Assembly (NCBI RefSeq): GCF_007829835.1
Contig: NZ_VIWP01000001.1
Span: 1 to 64,000 of the forward strand
Length of the DNA: 64,000 nucleotides
From: Neorhizobium alkalisoli
Lineage (GTDB): Bacteria; Pseudomonadota; Alphaproteobacteria; Rhizobiales; Rhizobiaceae
Direction of reading: 5' to 3'
A model generated the notes under the pieces. That model did not search any database, was not told the DNA's origin, and saw nothing but the letters and a program-made list of their open reading frames with translations. The translations under genes were made by a program, and so were the position numbers. Of the stretch, positions 44,132-52,938 are shown piece after piece (the stretch's first letter is position 1; each line of letters begins with the position of its first letter).

Positions 44132-44967
44132 GCGGGCCGGCTCCTTGTCTTGGGGTCAAAGATGTCGCGCAGGGCATCGCCCAGAAGGTTGAAGCCGAGA
44201 ATGCTGATCATGATGGCGACGGCCGGGAAGATGAGAAGCCAGGGCGCTGTCTCCATCATGTTTCGGCTGTCCGCCAGCATCAGGCCGAGCGAGGCCGCGG
44301 GTGGTTGGGTGCCGAGGCCGAGGAAGGAAAGGCCGGCCTCGGTCAAAAGCGACCATGCGAGTGCCAGCGTCACCTGCACGGTGAGCGGCGCGACGAGGTT
44401 GAGCAGCAGATGGCGGGTCAGGATATAGCGGCGGCTGGAGCCGAAGGTGCGGGCCGCATCGACAAATTCGCGGCCCTTGATCGACAGCGCCGGGCCGCGC
44501 ACGACGCGGGTAAAGATCGGCGTGTAGACAATGGCGATCGCGGCAATGCTCGTAAAACTGCCGGGGCCGGCAATGGCGATGATCAAGAGCGCGAGCAGGA
44601 TGGCGGGGAAGGCAAGCAGCACATCCATGATCCGCATGACGAGGCCATCCCAAAGCCGTCCGAACCAGGCGGCGGTCAGCCCCAGTATCGTGCCAAAAAT
44701 GCTGGCGATCGCGACCGAGGCGAAGGCGACGAGGAAGGACTGGCCGATCGCCGTCATCAGCCGGCTTGCGACATCGCGGCCGAACAGGTCCGTGCCCATC
44801 AGGTATTTCATGCTCGGGCCATGCAGGCGGTCGATGCGGAATTGCTGCAGCGGATTGTGCGGCGTCACCCCGAAGACGCCGAGCAGGGCGATGACCAGAT
44901 AGACAAGCACGATCGTGCCGCCGATACGGCCGCTGGGATGCGAGAATATGGCTCGGAGGAAGGCCAT
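44128..44967 (-). CDS. Oligopeptide-type ABC importer permease (DppC-like)
   Basis: The 279-residue permease has six predicted helices and the DppC pattern HGPSMKYLMGTDLFGRDVAS, then the EAA loop (GPALSIKGREFVDAARTFGSSRRY). It forms the pore with the DppB-like gene before it, which it overlaps by one base. It is followed at once by the fused ATPase. Confidence 0.92.
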   Translation of the reverse strand: MAFLRAIFSHPSGRIGGTIVLVYLVIALLGVFGVTPHNPLQQFRIDRLHGPSMKYLMGTDLFGRDVASRLMTAIGQSFLVAFASVAIASIFGTILGLTAAWFGRLWDGLVMRIMDVLLAFPAILLALLIIAIAGPGSFTSIAAIAIVYTPIFTRVVRGPALSIKGREFVDAARTFGSSRRYILTRHLLLNLVAPLTVQVTLALAWSLLTEAGLSFLGLGTQPPAASLGLMLADSRNMMETAPWLLIFPAVAIMISILGFNLLGDALRDIFDPKTRSRPA

Positions 44968-45929
44968 CAGCTGCCCTCTCCAAGCCGGATGCGTGGATCG
45001 AGCGCTACATAGGCGAGATCGACGAGAAGATTGACGACCATGAAGTTGAAGGCGATGAACAGCACGCAGCCCTGCACCAGCGCATAATCCCGCTGCAGGA
45101 TCGCTTCGAGCACCAGTCGTCCGAGGCCCGGCAGCGCAAAGATCTGTTCCACCAGAACGGCGCCACCCAGAAGATAACCGAACTCGACGCCGCTGATCGT
45201 CACGACCGGGATCAACGCATTGGGCAGCGCATGCCGCCAGATCACCCAGCGTTTTGGCGCGCCTCGTGAGCGGGCGGTTCGGACATAATCCTCGCTCAGC
45301 ACATCGAGCATGGCGGAACGGGAAATGCGTGCGACGGAGGCGGCGAAGGCAAAGCCGAGCGTGATGGCCGGCAGGATCATCTGGCCGAGGTTTTTCAGGG
45401 GATCGACCGTGAGCGGCGTGAATTCACCCATGGTCGGCAGGATGCCGAACCCGGCCGAGAGTGCGTAGATCAGAAGCAGGCCGGTGACGAAATTCGGTGT
45501 CGACTGGCCGATCATCGCGATGATCCGCACGCCGAGGTCGGAGAGCTTTTCGGTGCGCGTTGCGGCAAAGATGCCGGCGGGCAGCCCGACCAGAATGGCA
45601 ATCATCATGGAAAGCAAGGCGAGCTCGAGCGTCAGCGGAAAACGCTCGAGAATGATGCCGAGGACCGGCTTGCCGTGAATGACGGAAATGCCGAGATCGC
45701 CCTTGAACACGCCGAGCAGCCAGTGGCCATATTGCACGAGGATCGGCTGATCGATGCCGAAATAGGCCGCAAGCGCCTGCCGCTGCGCCGGTGTCAGCAG
45801 ACCCGCTTCGGTGCCGAGCATGGCGGTGATCGCATCGCCCGGCACCATGCGGATGGCAACGAAGACGAGGATCGATACGCCGAGCATGACCAGCGGAAAG
45901 GTCAAAAGCCGTTTCGCCAGATAGGTCAT
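44967..45929 (-). CDS. Oligopeptide-type ABC importer permease (DppB-like)
   Basis: The 320-residue permease has the DppB start (YLAKRLLTFPLVMLGVSILV), six helices, and the EAA loop (DVLSEDYVRTARSRGAPKRW). It pairs with the DppC-like permease. Its promoter side holds a RIME-type repeat, and the binding-protein gene lies 230 bases upstream on the same strand. Confidence 0.92.
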   Translation of the reverse strand: MTYLAKRLLTFPLVMLGVSILVFVAIRMVPGDAITAMLGTEAGLLTPAQRQALAAYFGIDQPILVQYGHWLLGVFKGDLGISVIHGKPVLGIILERFPLTLELALLSMMIAILVGLPAGIFAATRTEKLSDLGVRIIAMIGQSTPNFVTGLLLIYALSAGFGILPTMGEFTPLTVDPLKNLGQMILPAITLGFAFAASVARISRSAMLDVLSEDYVRTARSRGAPKRWVIWRHALPNALIPVVTISGVEFGYLLGGAVLVEQIFALPGLGRLVLEAILQRDYALVQGCVLFIAFNFMVVNLLVDLAYVALDPRIRLGEGS

Positions 45930-45967
45930 AATGTTGTCAGGCTCTGCTGCATGGCTGTTGTGTTCCC

Positions 45968-46102
45968 AAGGCCGCCTCTGGCCTGTCGGCCATCTCCCCC
46001 GACAAGGGAGAGAAAACCCCGTCGCACCCGCCTGCCCAAATAGGGGCTTGGCTGTGCGATCGGGTTAAGCCCTCCCCATGTGGGGAGGGTTGGGAGGGAC
46101 CT
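45968..46102. repeat. RIME-type rhizobial intergenic mosaic element
   Basis: The sequence contains GCCTCTGGCCTGTCGGCCAT, CTCCCCCGACAAGGGAGAG, GGTTAAGCC and the palindrome CCCTCCCCATGTGGGGAGGG at 46069-46088. These are the hallmarks of the intergenic mosaic elements of Rhizobiaceae. It lies between the binding-protein and DppB-like genes and could form strong RNA hairpins in the operon transcript, lowering expression of the downstream genes. Confidence 0.7.
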
Positions 46103-46158
46103 TCATTCATTGACGGTGATCCTGACCCTTGTCTTGCGGGGTCAAGAAAAGGCTTCGA

Positions 46159-47679
46159 TCAATTCAAGCTCACCTTGCTCAGCCCGAACAGCGAGCCTTC
46201 CGGTGTCGGCTGAAAACCCTGCACGTTCTTCTGCTGCGCCGTGTAGCTGTAGGACGTGTAGAGCCAGATCCAGGGCGAGACCTCGACGAGGTGCTTTTCG
46301 AAATCGGCGAAGATCGTCTTGCGCTTGGCTGGATCCGTCTCGACGCGGCCCTTCTGCATCAGGCTGTCCAGCGTGTCGTCGATATAGTTCGAGACTTTCT
46401 GCAGGTTACCGGTCTTGGTGAAGTAGCGATTATACATCGAATAGGGATCGGCGCGGCCGCCGTTCAGCGCTACCGCCATGTCGAAATCGCCCTTCAGCCA
46501 GGCATCGACATAGACGTTGAGCTCCATCATCTTGATGTCGAGCTTGATGCCGATCTCGGCGAGCTGCGACTGCAGGACCTGCGCTTCGGCTGCAGCCGTT
46601 GCCGGTTCGCCATTGGCGGCGATCACGGTGGCGGAAAAGCCGCTGCCGAAGCCGGCATCGGCCATCAGCTTCTTCGCCTTTGTAAGATCCTTCTTGTAGC
46701 AGGGAAGTGTGCTGGCATCGGCCGTATAACCCGGCATGGTCAGCGGGCCGGTGACCTTGCCTTCGCCGACCGAGGCGGTGTCAAGCACGTCCTGACGATC
46801 GACGGCGCAGGAGATCGCCTGGCGGACGGCAAGATTGTCCATCGGCTTGCGCGACGGATTGAGCTGCAGGACGTGGTAGGCGAGAACCGGCGTGCGGTTC
46901 AGCACGAGGCTCTTTTCGTTCGGGATGAGCGTTGCGACGAGCGGATCATTGATCAGCGCAAAATCGACCTGCTTGGTGCGAAGGGCGGCGAGGATCGCCG
47001 TTTCGTCCGGCAGGACGCTGATATCGATGCCATCGACACCGACCTTGCCGCCGGCCCAGTCCTTGTTGGCGGACAGCGTTTCCTTGGAATTCGGTTCCCA
47101 CTTGTCGAGTTTGAATGGACCGGAGCCGAGCGCCTTGGTGCCGACCGTGCCGGCGGTGATTTCTGCCGCCGGAACGATTGCGGCATTGATGCTTGCCATG
47201 GCCGTCAGCAGCGGCACATCCGGCTGCGACAGCTTGAAGATCACGGCCTGCGGATCCGGCGCTTCGATCGAGGCGATGGAGAGGAAGTTGGCGCGGGCGG
47301 CGGCGGCGGTCTTTTCATCGAGCAGGCGCTCGAACGAAGCTTTCACGTCGGCCGAGGTGACCGGCTTGCCATCCTGGAATTTCGCCTTCGGATCGAGCTT
47401 GAAGGTGATCTGCTTGGCGTCGGGCGCAAATTCCCAGGAGGATGCGACAGCCGGGACGATCTGCAGGTCCTTGTCGAACCGCACCAGCGGCTCATAGATC
47501 AGTTCGAGGAGGCGGATGGAGGAGAAGGCGGTCTGCTTGTGCGGATCAAGGCCGGTCGCGTCCTGTTTCCAGGCCATTTTCAGCGACGCGGCGGAGGCCG
47601 GAGCCGAAAGTGCGGAAGCGCAAAGTGCTGCCGCAAGGGTCAGTCCGGTGATGAATTTCGTCGAAAAATGCCTTCCCAT
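46159..47679 (-). CDS. Periplasmic binding protein of the oligopeptide-type importer
   Basis: The 506-residue protein has a signal peptide (about 1-30, ending SAPASAA) and a solute-binding family 5 domain: GLDPHKQTAFSSIRLLELIY, FKLDPKAKFQDGKPVTSADV and LNRTPVLAYHVLQLNPSRKP. Members bind peptides, nickel or muropeptides. Its place beside murQ and the sugar kinases makes a cell-wall ligand likely; this is inference. Confidence 0.9.
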   Translation of the reverse strand: MGRHFSTKFITGLTLAAALCASALSAPASAASLKMAWKQDATGLDPHKQTAFSSIRLLELIYEPLVRFDKDLQIVPAVASSWEFAPDAKQITFKLDPKAKFQDGKPVTSADVKASFERLLDEKTAAAARANFLSIASIEAPDPQAVIFKLSQPDVPLLTAMASINAAIVPAAEITAGTVGTKALGSGPFKLDKWEPNSKETLSANKDWAGGKVGVDGIDISVLPDETAILAALRTKQVDFALINDPLVATLIPNEKSLVLNRTPVLAYHVLQLNPSRKPMDNLAVRQAISCAVDRQDVLDTASVGEGKVTGPLTMPGYTADASTLPCYKKDLTKAKKLMADAGFGSGFSATVIAANGEPATAAAEAQVLQSQLAEIGIKLDIKMMELNVYVDAWLKGDFDMAVALNGGRADPYSMYNRYFTKTGNLQKVSNYIDDTLDSLMQKGRVETDPAKRKTIFADFEKHLVEVSPWIWLYTSYSYTAQQKNVQGFQPTPEGSLFGLSKVSLN

Positions 47680-47724
47680 TCTTATTCTCCCCTTTTTTCC
47701 AGATTTCTGGCCTGTTTCAGTAGC

Positions 47725-48648
47725 TTATGCTGTCTTCCCATGGATTGCGGCGCGAAGGAAGCCTCCTGCGTCATGAAGTGCATTGCGGGCGGTTTCAACC
47801 TCCATTCCGGTCAGTTCGATCAGGATCGCCAGCTTCACGTCATTGCCGGTGAGATCCAGCACGCGACGCGCCTCGTCCGCTTCGCAGCCGGTCGCCTGCA
47901 TGACGATACGGGCGGCCCGCGCCTCGAGTTTCCGGTTGGTGGCGCTGAGATCGACCATCAGGTTCTGATAGCTCTTGCCGATCTTGATCATGCTGGCGGT
48001 CGTCAGCATGTTGAGAACCAGCTTTTGCGCTGTGCCGGATTTCAGCCGCGTCGAGCCGGTCAGAATTTCCGGGCCGACGACCGGGGAAATCGCGATATCG
48101 GCGATATCGGCAATGGCCGAGCCGGGATTGCAGGAGAGCGCGACGGTTTTTGCGCCAAGCGCCTTCGCATGGTTCAAGGCGCCGATCACATAGGGCGTGC
48201 GGCCGCTGACGGCGATGCCGACCACGACATCGTCCTTCGTCAGGCCGATACCGGCCAAATCCTTGGCGCCCTGTTCGGGATCGTCTTCTGCGCCTTCGAT
48301 CGCGTGCATCAACGCATCATTGCCGCCGGCAATCAGGCCGACGACCGTGCCTTCGGGCACGCTGAAGGTCGGCGGGCACTCGGAGGCATCGAGCACGCCG
48401 AGCCGGCCGCTCGTGCCGGCGCCGATATAGACGAGGCGGGCGCCTTTCCGGAAAGCCCTGACGATTTCGTCGACGGCCTCGGCGATCTGCGGCAGGACTT
48501 TCTCGACGGCTTCGGGAACAAGCCGGTCTTCCGTATTGATCTCGCGCAGAACATCGACGGTCGGCAGGAGGTCGATGTCCATCGAGCGGGGATTGCGATC
48601 CTCGGAGACCAGTCGTTCCAGCTCGGAAATCAGACGCACTTCACTCAT
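47725..48648 (-). CDS. murQ: N-acetylmuramic acid 6-phosphate etherase
   Basis: The 307-residue enzyme removes the lactyl ether from MurNAc-6-phosphate to give GlcNAc-6-phosphate and D-lactate. It has the SIS fold with the family blocks [46 protein letters not shown] and [11 protein letters not shown]. It follows the candidate MurR operator and leads the operon that includes the importer and anmK. Confidence 0.95.
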   Translation of the reverse strand: MSEVRLISELERLVSEDRNPRSMDIDLLPTVDVLREINTEDRLVPEAVEKVLPQIAEAVDEIVRAFRKGARLVYIGAGTSGRLGVLDASECPPTFSVPEGTVVGLIAGGNDALMHAIEGAEDDPEQGAKDLAGIGLTKDDVVVGIAVSGRTPYVIGALNHAKALGAKTVALSCNPGSAIADIADIAISPVVGPEILTGSTRLKSGTAQKLVLNMLTTASMIKIGKSYQNLMVDLSATNRKLEARAARIVMQATGCEADEARRVLDLTGNDVKLAILIELTGMEVETARNALHDAGGFLRAAIHGKTA

Positions 48649-48708
48649 GGCAATCCTTGACCTTTCGTTAAAGGATTAGGATCGTTCATTCCTCAAGTCA
48701 ATCGACTA

Positions 48709-48725
48709 AGGAATATTTTATTCCT
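48709..48725. promoter_or_regulatory. Palindrome AGGAAT-N5-ATTCCT, candidate MurR operator
   Basis: AGGAAT ATTTT ATTCCT lies 60 bases before the murQ start. The same design, TGGAAT-N5-ATTCCA, occurs at 50958-50974 in the murA/regulator interval. Identical spacing and core (GGAAT-N5-ATTCC) point to one regulator, most simply the RpiR-family protein. Confidence 0.6.
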
Positions 48726-48764
48726 ATTTTGGCGAGTCTTCGGGATTAACCAATCCGTATGGGC

Positions 48765-49643
48765 TCAGCTGGCAGTAATGGCGCGGCGGGCAAGGATGAT
48801 GGCGCCGGAAACCGCATCGCCGTCGGCCGGCTTCAGGCGGCGGCGGACGTCGGGGGAAAGCCAGGCTTCGAGCGGCGAAGAGAGGCCGCCGAGCAGGGTG
48901 ACGCGGGGTGCGCCGAGATCGAACAGGGCGCGCACCAGCGTATCGATCTGTTCGGCCGCGCTCTGGACGATGCGGCGGCCGGAAGCATCGCCCTGGTCGG
49001 CATGGCGCATGACCATCGGCGCCAGTGCAGCGTAATCGGTCGCCGTAGCCCGGTCCATCCAGGCGACGGCTTCCATCGGATCGTCGCGAAAGCGCTGCAT
49101 GACTTCGCTGAGAAGCGCGGTCTTTTCCAACCGTCCGTCATGGGCGCGCAAAGCGAACTGGACCGCCTTCAGCCCGAGATCGGCGCCGCTGCCCTCGTCG
49201 GAAATCGGAAAGCCGTAGCCGCCGACACGCAGGTTTTTGTCCCCGACAAAGCCGAGGCCGATCGAGCCGGTGCCGGCAATGACGATCGCGCCATCCTTGC
49301 CCGAATGGGCGCCGAGGCAGGCTCCCATGCCGTCGCTGACGAAATCAATGCTGGCAAAGTCGTGCGGAATTGCCTTAAGCGTCTCGATCGCACCCTTGCG
49401 GCCGATCCCGGCAAGGCCGATGCCGACATGCACATGCGCGGTTTTGTCGGTTTCGAGGCCCGCCTCATCAAGAGCAGCATTGAAGGCGCGCGAAATCGAG
49501 GCCCAGGCTTCCTCTATGCCGAGCCGTGTCGTGGCCGGGCCCGAAAGCCCTTGGCCCAAAACAGTGCCAGAAGCGTCTTCAATCCTTGCTCGGCAGCCGG
49601 TGCCGCCGCCATCGACGCCGAGAAAATAATGCGGCCCGCTCAT
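48765..49643 (-). CDS. N-acetylglucosamine kinase-like BadF/BadG ATPase
   Basis: The 292-residue protein is in the ASKHA kinase fold: the phosphate-1 loop YFLGVDGGGTGCRARIED (6-23), the adenosine region VIAGTGSIGLGF and GYGFPISDEGSGADLG. This matches N-acetylglucosamine kinases of the BadF/BadG family. It should give GlcNAc-6-phosphate, joining the MurQ product. The ATG at 49643 overlaps the murA stop (ATGA). Confidence 0.85.
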   Translation of the reverse strand: MSGPHYFLGVDGGGTGCRARIEDASGTVLGQGLSGPATTRLGIEEAWASISRAFNAALDEAGLETDKTAHVHVGIGLAGIGRKGAIETLKAIPHDFASIDFVSDGMGACLGAHSGKDGAIVIAGTGSIGLGFVGDKNLRVGGYGFPISDEGSGADLGLKAVQFALRAHDGRLEKTALLSEVMQRFRDDPMEAVAWMDRATATDYAALAPMVMRHADQGDASGRRIVQSAAEQIDTLVRALFDLGAPRVTLLGGLSSPLEAWLSPDVRRRLKPADGDAVSGAIILARRAITAS

Positions 49644-50896
49644 ATGCTTTGCCGCTCGATATCGGCACCGCAGAGTTTGAGCTTGCGGTCCAGCTGCTCG
49701 TAGCCGCGATCGAGATGGTAGACACGGTTGATGATCGTCTCGCCACTCGACACCAGCCCGGCCAGCACGAGCGAGACCGAGGCGCGCAGGTCGGTCGCCA
49801 TCACCTGAGCGCCTTTGAGCGCCGGACCGCCGCGTACCAAAGCCGTCGTGCCCTGAAGCGCGATATTGGCGCCAAGCCGCATCAGTTCCGGTACGTGCAT
49901 GAACCGGCTTTCGAACACCGTCTCGCGGATCAGCGATGCCCCTTCGGCGCAGGCGGCAAGCGCCATGAACTGCGCCTGCAGGTCTGTCGGGAAACCGGGA
50001 TAGGGTTCGGTGGTCAGGTCCGCGCCGCGCAATGGGCCATCGCGCGACACGACGAGGCCGCGGTCGCTCGGCCAGACGCTGACGCCCATCGCCTCCAGCG
50101 CCTGCACGACGGCGGCCATGTTTTCCAGCCGGGCATTGGTGAGTTCCAGCGTGCCGCCGGTGATCGCTGCGGCAACGGCATAGGTGCCGGCCTCGATACG
50201 GTCCGGAATGCCGTGATGGCGTGCCGGCTGCCATGTCGTTGTGCCTTCGACGAGAATGCGATGCGTGCCGGCGCCTTCGATCCGGGCGCCCATGGCGGTG
50301 AGGCAGGCGGCGAGATCGGCAACTTCCGGCTCACGCGCCGCGTTCAGGATTTCGGTCTCGCCCTTGGCGGAGGTCGCCGCCATCATCGCCGTCTCGGTCG
50401 CGCCGACAGAAGGGGAGGGGAGCACGATGCGGCCACCCTTCAGCCCGCCGGTCGCCGAGGCGACGATCAGCCCGTTTTCGATGGCGATTTCGGCGCCCAA
50501 TGCTGCAAGCGCCTTGATGTGCATATCGACCGGCCGGGCGCCGATCGCGCAGCCGCCGGGCAGGCTCACGCGTGCCTCACCAAAGCGGGCGAGCAGCGGT
50601 GCCAGAACGAGCACGGTCGCCCGCATCCGCCGTACGGTATCGTAGGATGCTTCCTTGGAAACGATATGTTTTGCGTCGATCACGGTCGAATGGCCGCTGC
50701 GGGTGACGTCGGCGCCATGCAGGGCGATGACGCCGAGCATGTTTTCGACATCGCTCACCTGCGGCAGGTTTGTCAGTTCCAGCGGGTGCGGGCTGAGCAG
50801 CGAGGCGGCGATCTGCGGCAGGGCGGCGTTCTTAGCGCCGGCAATGGTCACCGCGCCCTGCAATTTATGCCCGCCGACGATCCTCAATCTGTCCAT
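49640..50896 (-). CDS. murA: MurA paralogue, UDP-GlcNAc 1-carboxyvinyltransferase
   Basis: The 418-residue protein is a full MurA-type EPSP-synthase-fold enzyme, which adds enolpyruvate to UDP-GlcNAc in cell-wall synthesis. Lys22-Asn23 (GAKNAALP) and the catalytic Cys116 ([14 protein letters not shown]) are present. It lies in a recycling operon next to the sugar kinase and murQ rather than in a housekeeping setting, so I expect a second murA elsewhere in the genome. It is divergent from the RpiR-type regulator. Confidence 0.9.
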   Translation of the reverse strand: MDRLRIVGGHKLQGAVTIAGAKNAALPQIAASLLSPHPLELTNLPQVSDVENMLGVIALHGADVTRSGHSTVIDAKHIVSKEASYDTVRRMRATVLVLAPLLARFGEARVSLPGGCAIGARPVDMHIKALAALGAEIAIENGLIVASATGGLKGGRIVLPSPSVGATETAMMAATSAKGETEILNAAREPEVADLAACLTAMGARIEGAGTHRILVEGTTTWQPARHHGIPDRIEAGTYAVAAAITGGTLELTNARLENMAAVVQALEAMGVSVWPSDRGLVVSRDGPLRGADLTTEPYPGFPTDLQAQFMALAACAEGASLIRETVFESRFMHVPELMRLGANIALQGTTALVRGGPALKGAQVMATDLRASVSLVLAGLVSSGETIINRVYHLDRGYEQLDRKLKLCGADIERQSI

Positions 50897-50957
50897 GTGC
50901 CGACCCGTTCCGCTTTTCCGGACGAAACTAAACCTTGGTCACGGCCTGTCAATGATC

Positions 50958-50974
50958 TGGAATTTTATATTCCA
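50958..50974. promoter_or_regulatory. Palindrome TGGAAT-N5-ATTCCA, candidate MurR operator
   Basis: TGGAAT TTTAT ATTCCA sits between the divergent murA and RpiR genes. It shares the GGAAT-N5-ATTCC core and exact spacing with the palindrome before murQ (48709-48725). Confidence 0.6.
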
Positions 50975-51080
50975 TTCTTCGTTTCAGTTCGTCATAATCC
51001 AGTGCAGTCAAGGGCGGGCTGTTTTCGGTGGCCATCGGAATGCTATCCTCGTCCACCATTGTCCTGATTTGCCGGATCCC

Positions 51081-51935
51081 ATGTCAGTTCTGAAGAAGAT
51101 TACTGCTCAGCTCGAAGAAATGGCCCCCGCCGACCGCGAGATCGGCCGCTTCATCCTCGACAATCCCGAGCAGATGCTGACGCTGTCTTCTGCTGCACTG
51201 GCGATGGAGACGGGCCGCAGCCAGTCGGCGGTCGTGAAATTCAGCCAGAAACTCGGTTTCGCCGGTTACCAGCAGCTGAAACTCGCCGTCAGCGAGGCGA
51301 AGGTGCAGGAGCGTCACGCGCCGCCCGGCGTGATCCATGGCACGATCGAGACCGGCGACAGCTACCTCACCATTCTGCAGAAGCTGATCGGCAGCAAGAT
51401 GCTTTCCATGCAGCAGACGCTTGCCGTCAACAGCGAGCAGGAGATCGAGAAGGCTCTTCAGGCGCTGAATGGAGCGCGGCGGGTGCATCTGGCGGGCGTC
51501 GGCGCCTCTTCGCTGGTGGCGCGAGACTTTTCCTACAAGCTTATGAAGCTCGGCCGCAGCGTGCTGCACGATGCCGACAGCCATGTGCAGATGGCCAATG
51601 CCTCGACCCTAGGACGGGAGGATGTGCTGGTTGCGCTCTCCTATTCCGGCGCCAGTATCGAGACGCTCAGGATCGCAGAATTGGCGCATCAGCGGGGGGC
51701 GACGGTGATTGCGATCACCGGCCTGTCCGGAGGCCCGCTGCATCAGGCCGCCAATATCCGGCTTTATACGGTGGCGGATGAGGAGAGGGCGCGGTCGTCG
51801 TCTATCACCGCGCGCGATGCGCAGTTAATGCTGACGGATCTGCTCTTCATCTTGCTGATCCAGCGCCAGCCCGACGCCAACGAATATGTCCATAACAGCG
51901 AGCTTGCGGTTTCGGCCTTGAAGGTGCCGCGCTAG
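51081..51935 (+). CDS. MurR/RpiR-family transcriptional regulator
   Basis: The 284-residue protein has the N-terminal RpiR helix-turn-helix (ADREIGRFILDNPEQMLTLS, then SAALAMETGRSQSAVVKFSQ) and a C-terminal SIS domain (VHLAGVGASSLVARDFSYKL, VALSYSGASIETLRIAEL) that binds a phosphosugar. MurNAc-6-phosphate is the likely ligand, given murQ and anmK nearby. I chose the ATG at 51081. It diverges from murA. Confidence 0.88.
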   Translation: MSVLKKITAQLEEMAPADREIGRFILDNPEQMLTLSSAALAMETGRSQSAVVKFSQKLGFAGYQQLKLAVSEAKVQERHAPPGVIHGTIETGDSYLTILQKLIGSKMLSMQQTLAVNSEQEIEKALQALNGARRVHLAGVGASSLVARDFSYKLMKLGRSVLHDADSHVQMANASTLGREDVLVALSYSGASIETLRIAELAHQRGATVIAITGLSGGPLHQAANIRLYTVADEERARSSSITARDAQLMLTDLLFILLIQRQPDANEYVHNSELAVSALKVPR

Positions 51936-52021
51936 CGCCGTTCCGCGGAATGGCCTGTTGATGAAATCCCGCCCCGGCTCTAGACCTTAAGACTTCGATG
52001 GAATCCGGGACACTTTTTCGC

Positions 52022-52846
52022 ATGTCGAATAACAGCTACTTTTCCAATCTCGGCGGTCTGCCGCCCCAGACCAATCTTCTTTCCAGCAAGGCCGTCTTCA
52101 CGACGTCCTATGCGGTCATTCCCGGCTCGGTGATGAGCGATATCGTCACCAGCCTCCTTCCGCACTGGGAAAAGTCGCGTGCCTGGATCATCTCGCGGCC
52201 GCTGTCCGGTTTTGCCGAAACGTTTTCGCAATATATCATGGACGTGCAGCCCGGCGGCGGCAGTGCCCGACCGGAACCGGATGCAAGGGCGCAGGCGGCA
52301 ATCTTCGTGGTCGAGGGCGAGATGGTGATCGAGCTGGACGGCAAGCCGCATGCGCTGCGGCCTGGCTCCTTTGCCTATATTCCGGCTGGCTCCGCCTGGC
52401 AGGTCTGGAACAGCAGCGGTGCGGCCGTGCGCTTCCACTGGGTGCGGAAAATCTATCAGGTCGTCGATGGCATCGAAAAGCCGCCGGCCATCTTCTCTCA
52501 TGAGGACGAGGTCGAGTTCGCAGCCATGCCGGATACGGATGGCAAATGGGGCACGACGCGTTTCGTCGACCACAACGACATCCGCCACGACATGCATTTC
52601 AACATCGTCACGCTGCAGCCGGGTGCGGTGATCCCTTTCATGGAAACCCACATTATGGAGCACGGGCTCTATGTGCTGGAGGGCAAGGCCGTTTATCGCC
52701 TCAATCAGGACTGGGTCGAAGTCGAGGCCGGCGACTACATGTGGCTGCGCGCCTTTTGCCCGCAGGCCTGTTATGCGGGCGGCCCCGGCCGTTTCCGTTA
52801 CCTCCTCTATAAGGATGTGAACCGGCACCCGGCGCTATCGCTTTAA
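52022..52846 (+). CDS. allE: (S)-ureidoglycine aminohydrolase
   Basis: The 274-residue bicupin matches the ureidoglycine aminohydrolase family, which acts in allantoate breakdown to release ammonia: AAIFVVEGEMVIELDGKPHA in the first cupin and FNIVTLQPGAVIPFMETHIM with EHGLYVLEGKAVYRL in the second, the latter holding the Mn-binding His/Glu set. I chose the ATG at 52022 (MSNNSYFSN); an in-frame ATG lies at 51998. No other allantoin gene is adjacent, so it acts with genes elsewhere. Confidence 0.88.
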   Translation: MSNNSYFSNLGGLPPQTNLLSSKAVFTTSYAVIPGSVMSDIVTSLLPHWEKSRAWIISRPLSGFAETFSQYIMDVQPGGGSARPEPDARAQAAIFVVEGEMVIELDGKPHALRPGSFAYIPAGSAWQVWNSSGAAVRFHWVRKIYQVVDGIEKPPAIFSHEDEVEFAAMPDTDGKWGTTRFVDHNDIRHDMHFNIVTLQPGAVIPFMETHIMEHGLYVLEGKAVYRLNQDWVEVEAGDYMWLRAFCPQACYAGGPGRFRYLLYKDVNRHPALSL

Positions 52847-52865
52847 GTCACCTCAAAGAAATCGG

Positions 52866-52890
52866 CGCGAGATCGTCGATCTCGCGTTTT
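52866..52890 (+). terminator. Rho-independent terminator after allE
   Basis: CGCGAGATCG (52866-52875) pairs with CGATCTCGCG (52877-52886), followed by TTTT. It is just after the allE stop. Confidence 0.85.
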
Positions 52891-52938
52891 CTTTTCGACG
52901 GTAAGCCAATTTTAAGCGGAAAAGATGATCTTTTCCGC

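Noticed and set aside
46129-48660. 843-codon open frame on the plus strand
   Set aside because: It runs antisense through the binding-protein gene and murQ, both of which have clear family motifs. GC-rich third positions leave the opposite strand open; the predicted protein has no recognisable domain.
49526-51067. 513-codon plus-strand frame over the kinase and murA genes
   Set aside because: Antisense shadow of two well-supported genes, with low-complexity composition and no family match.
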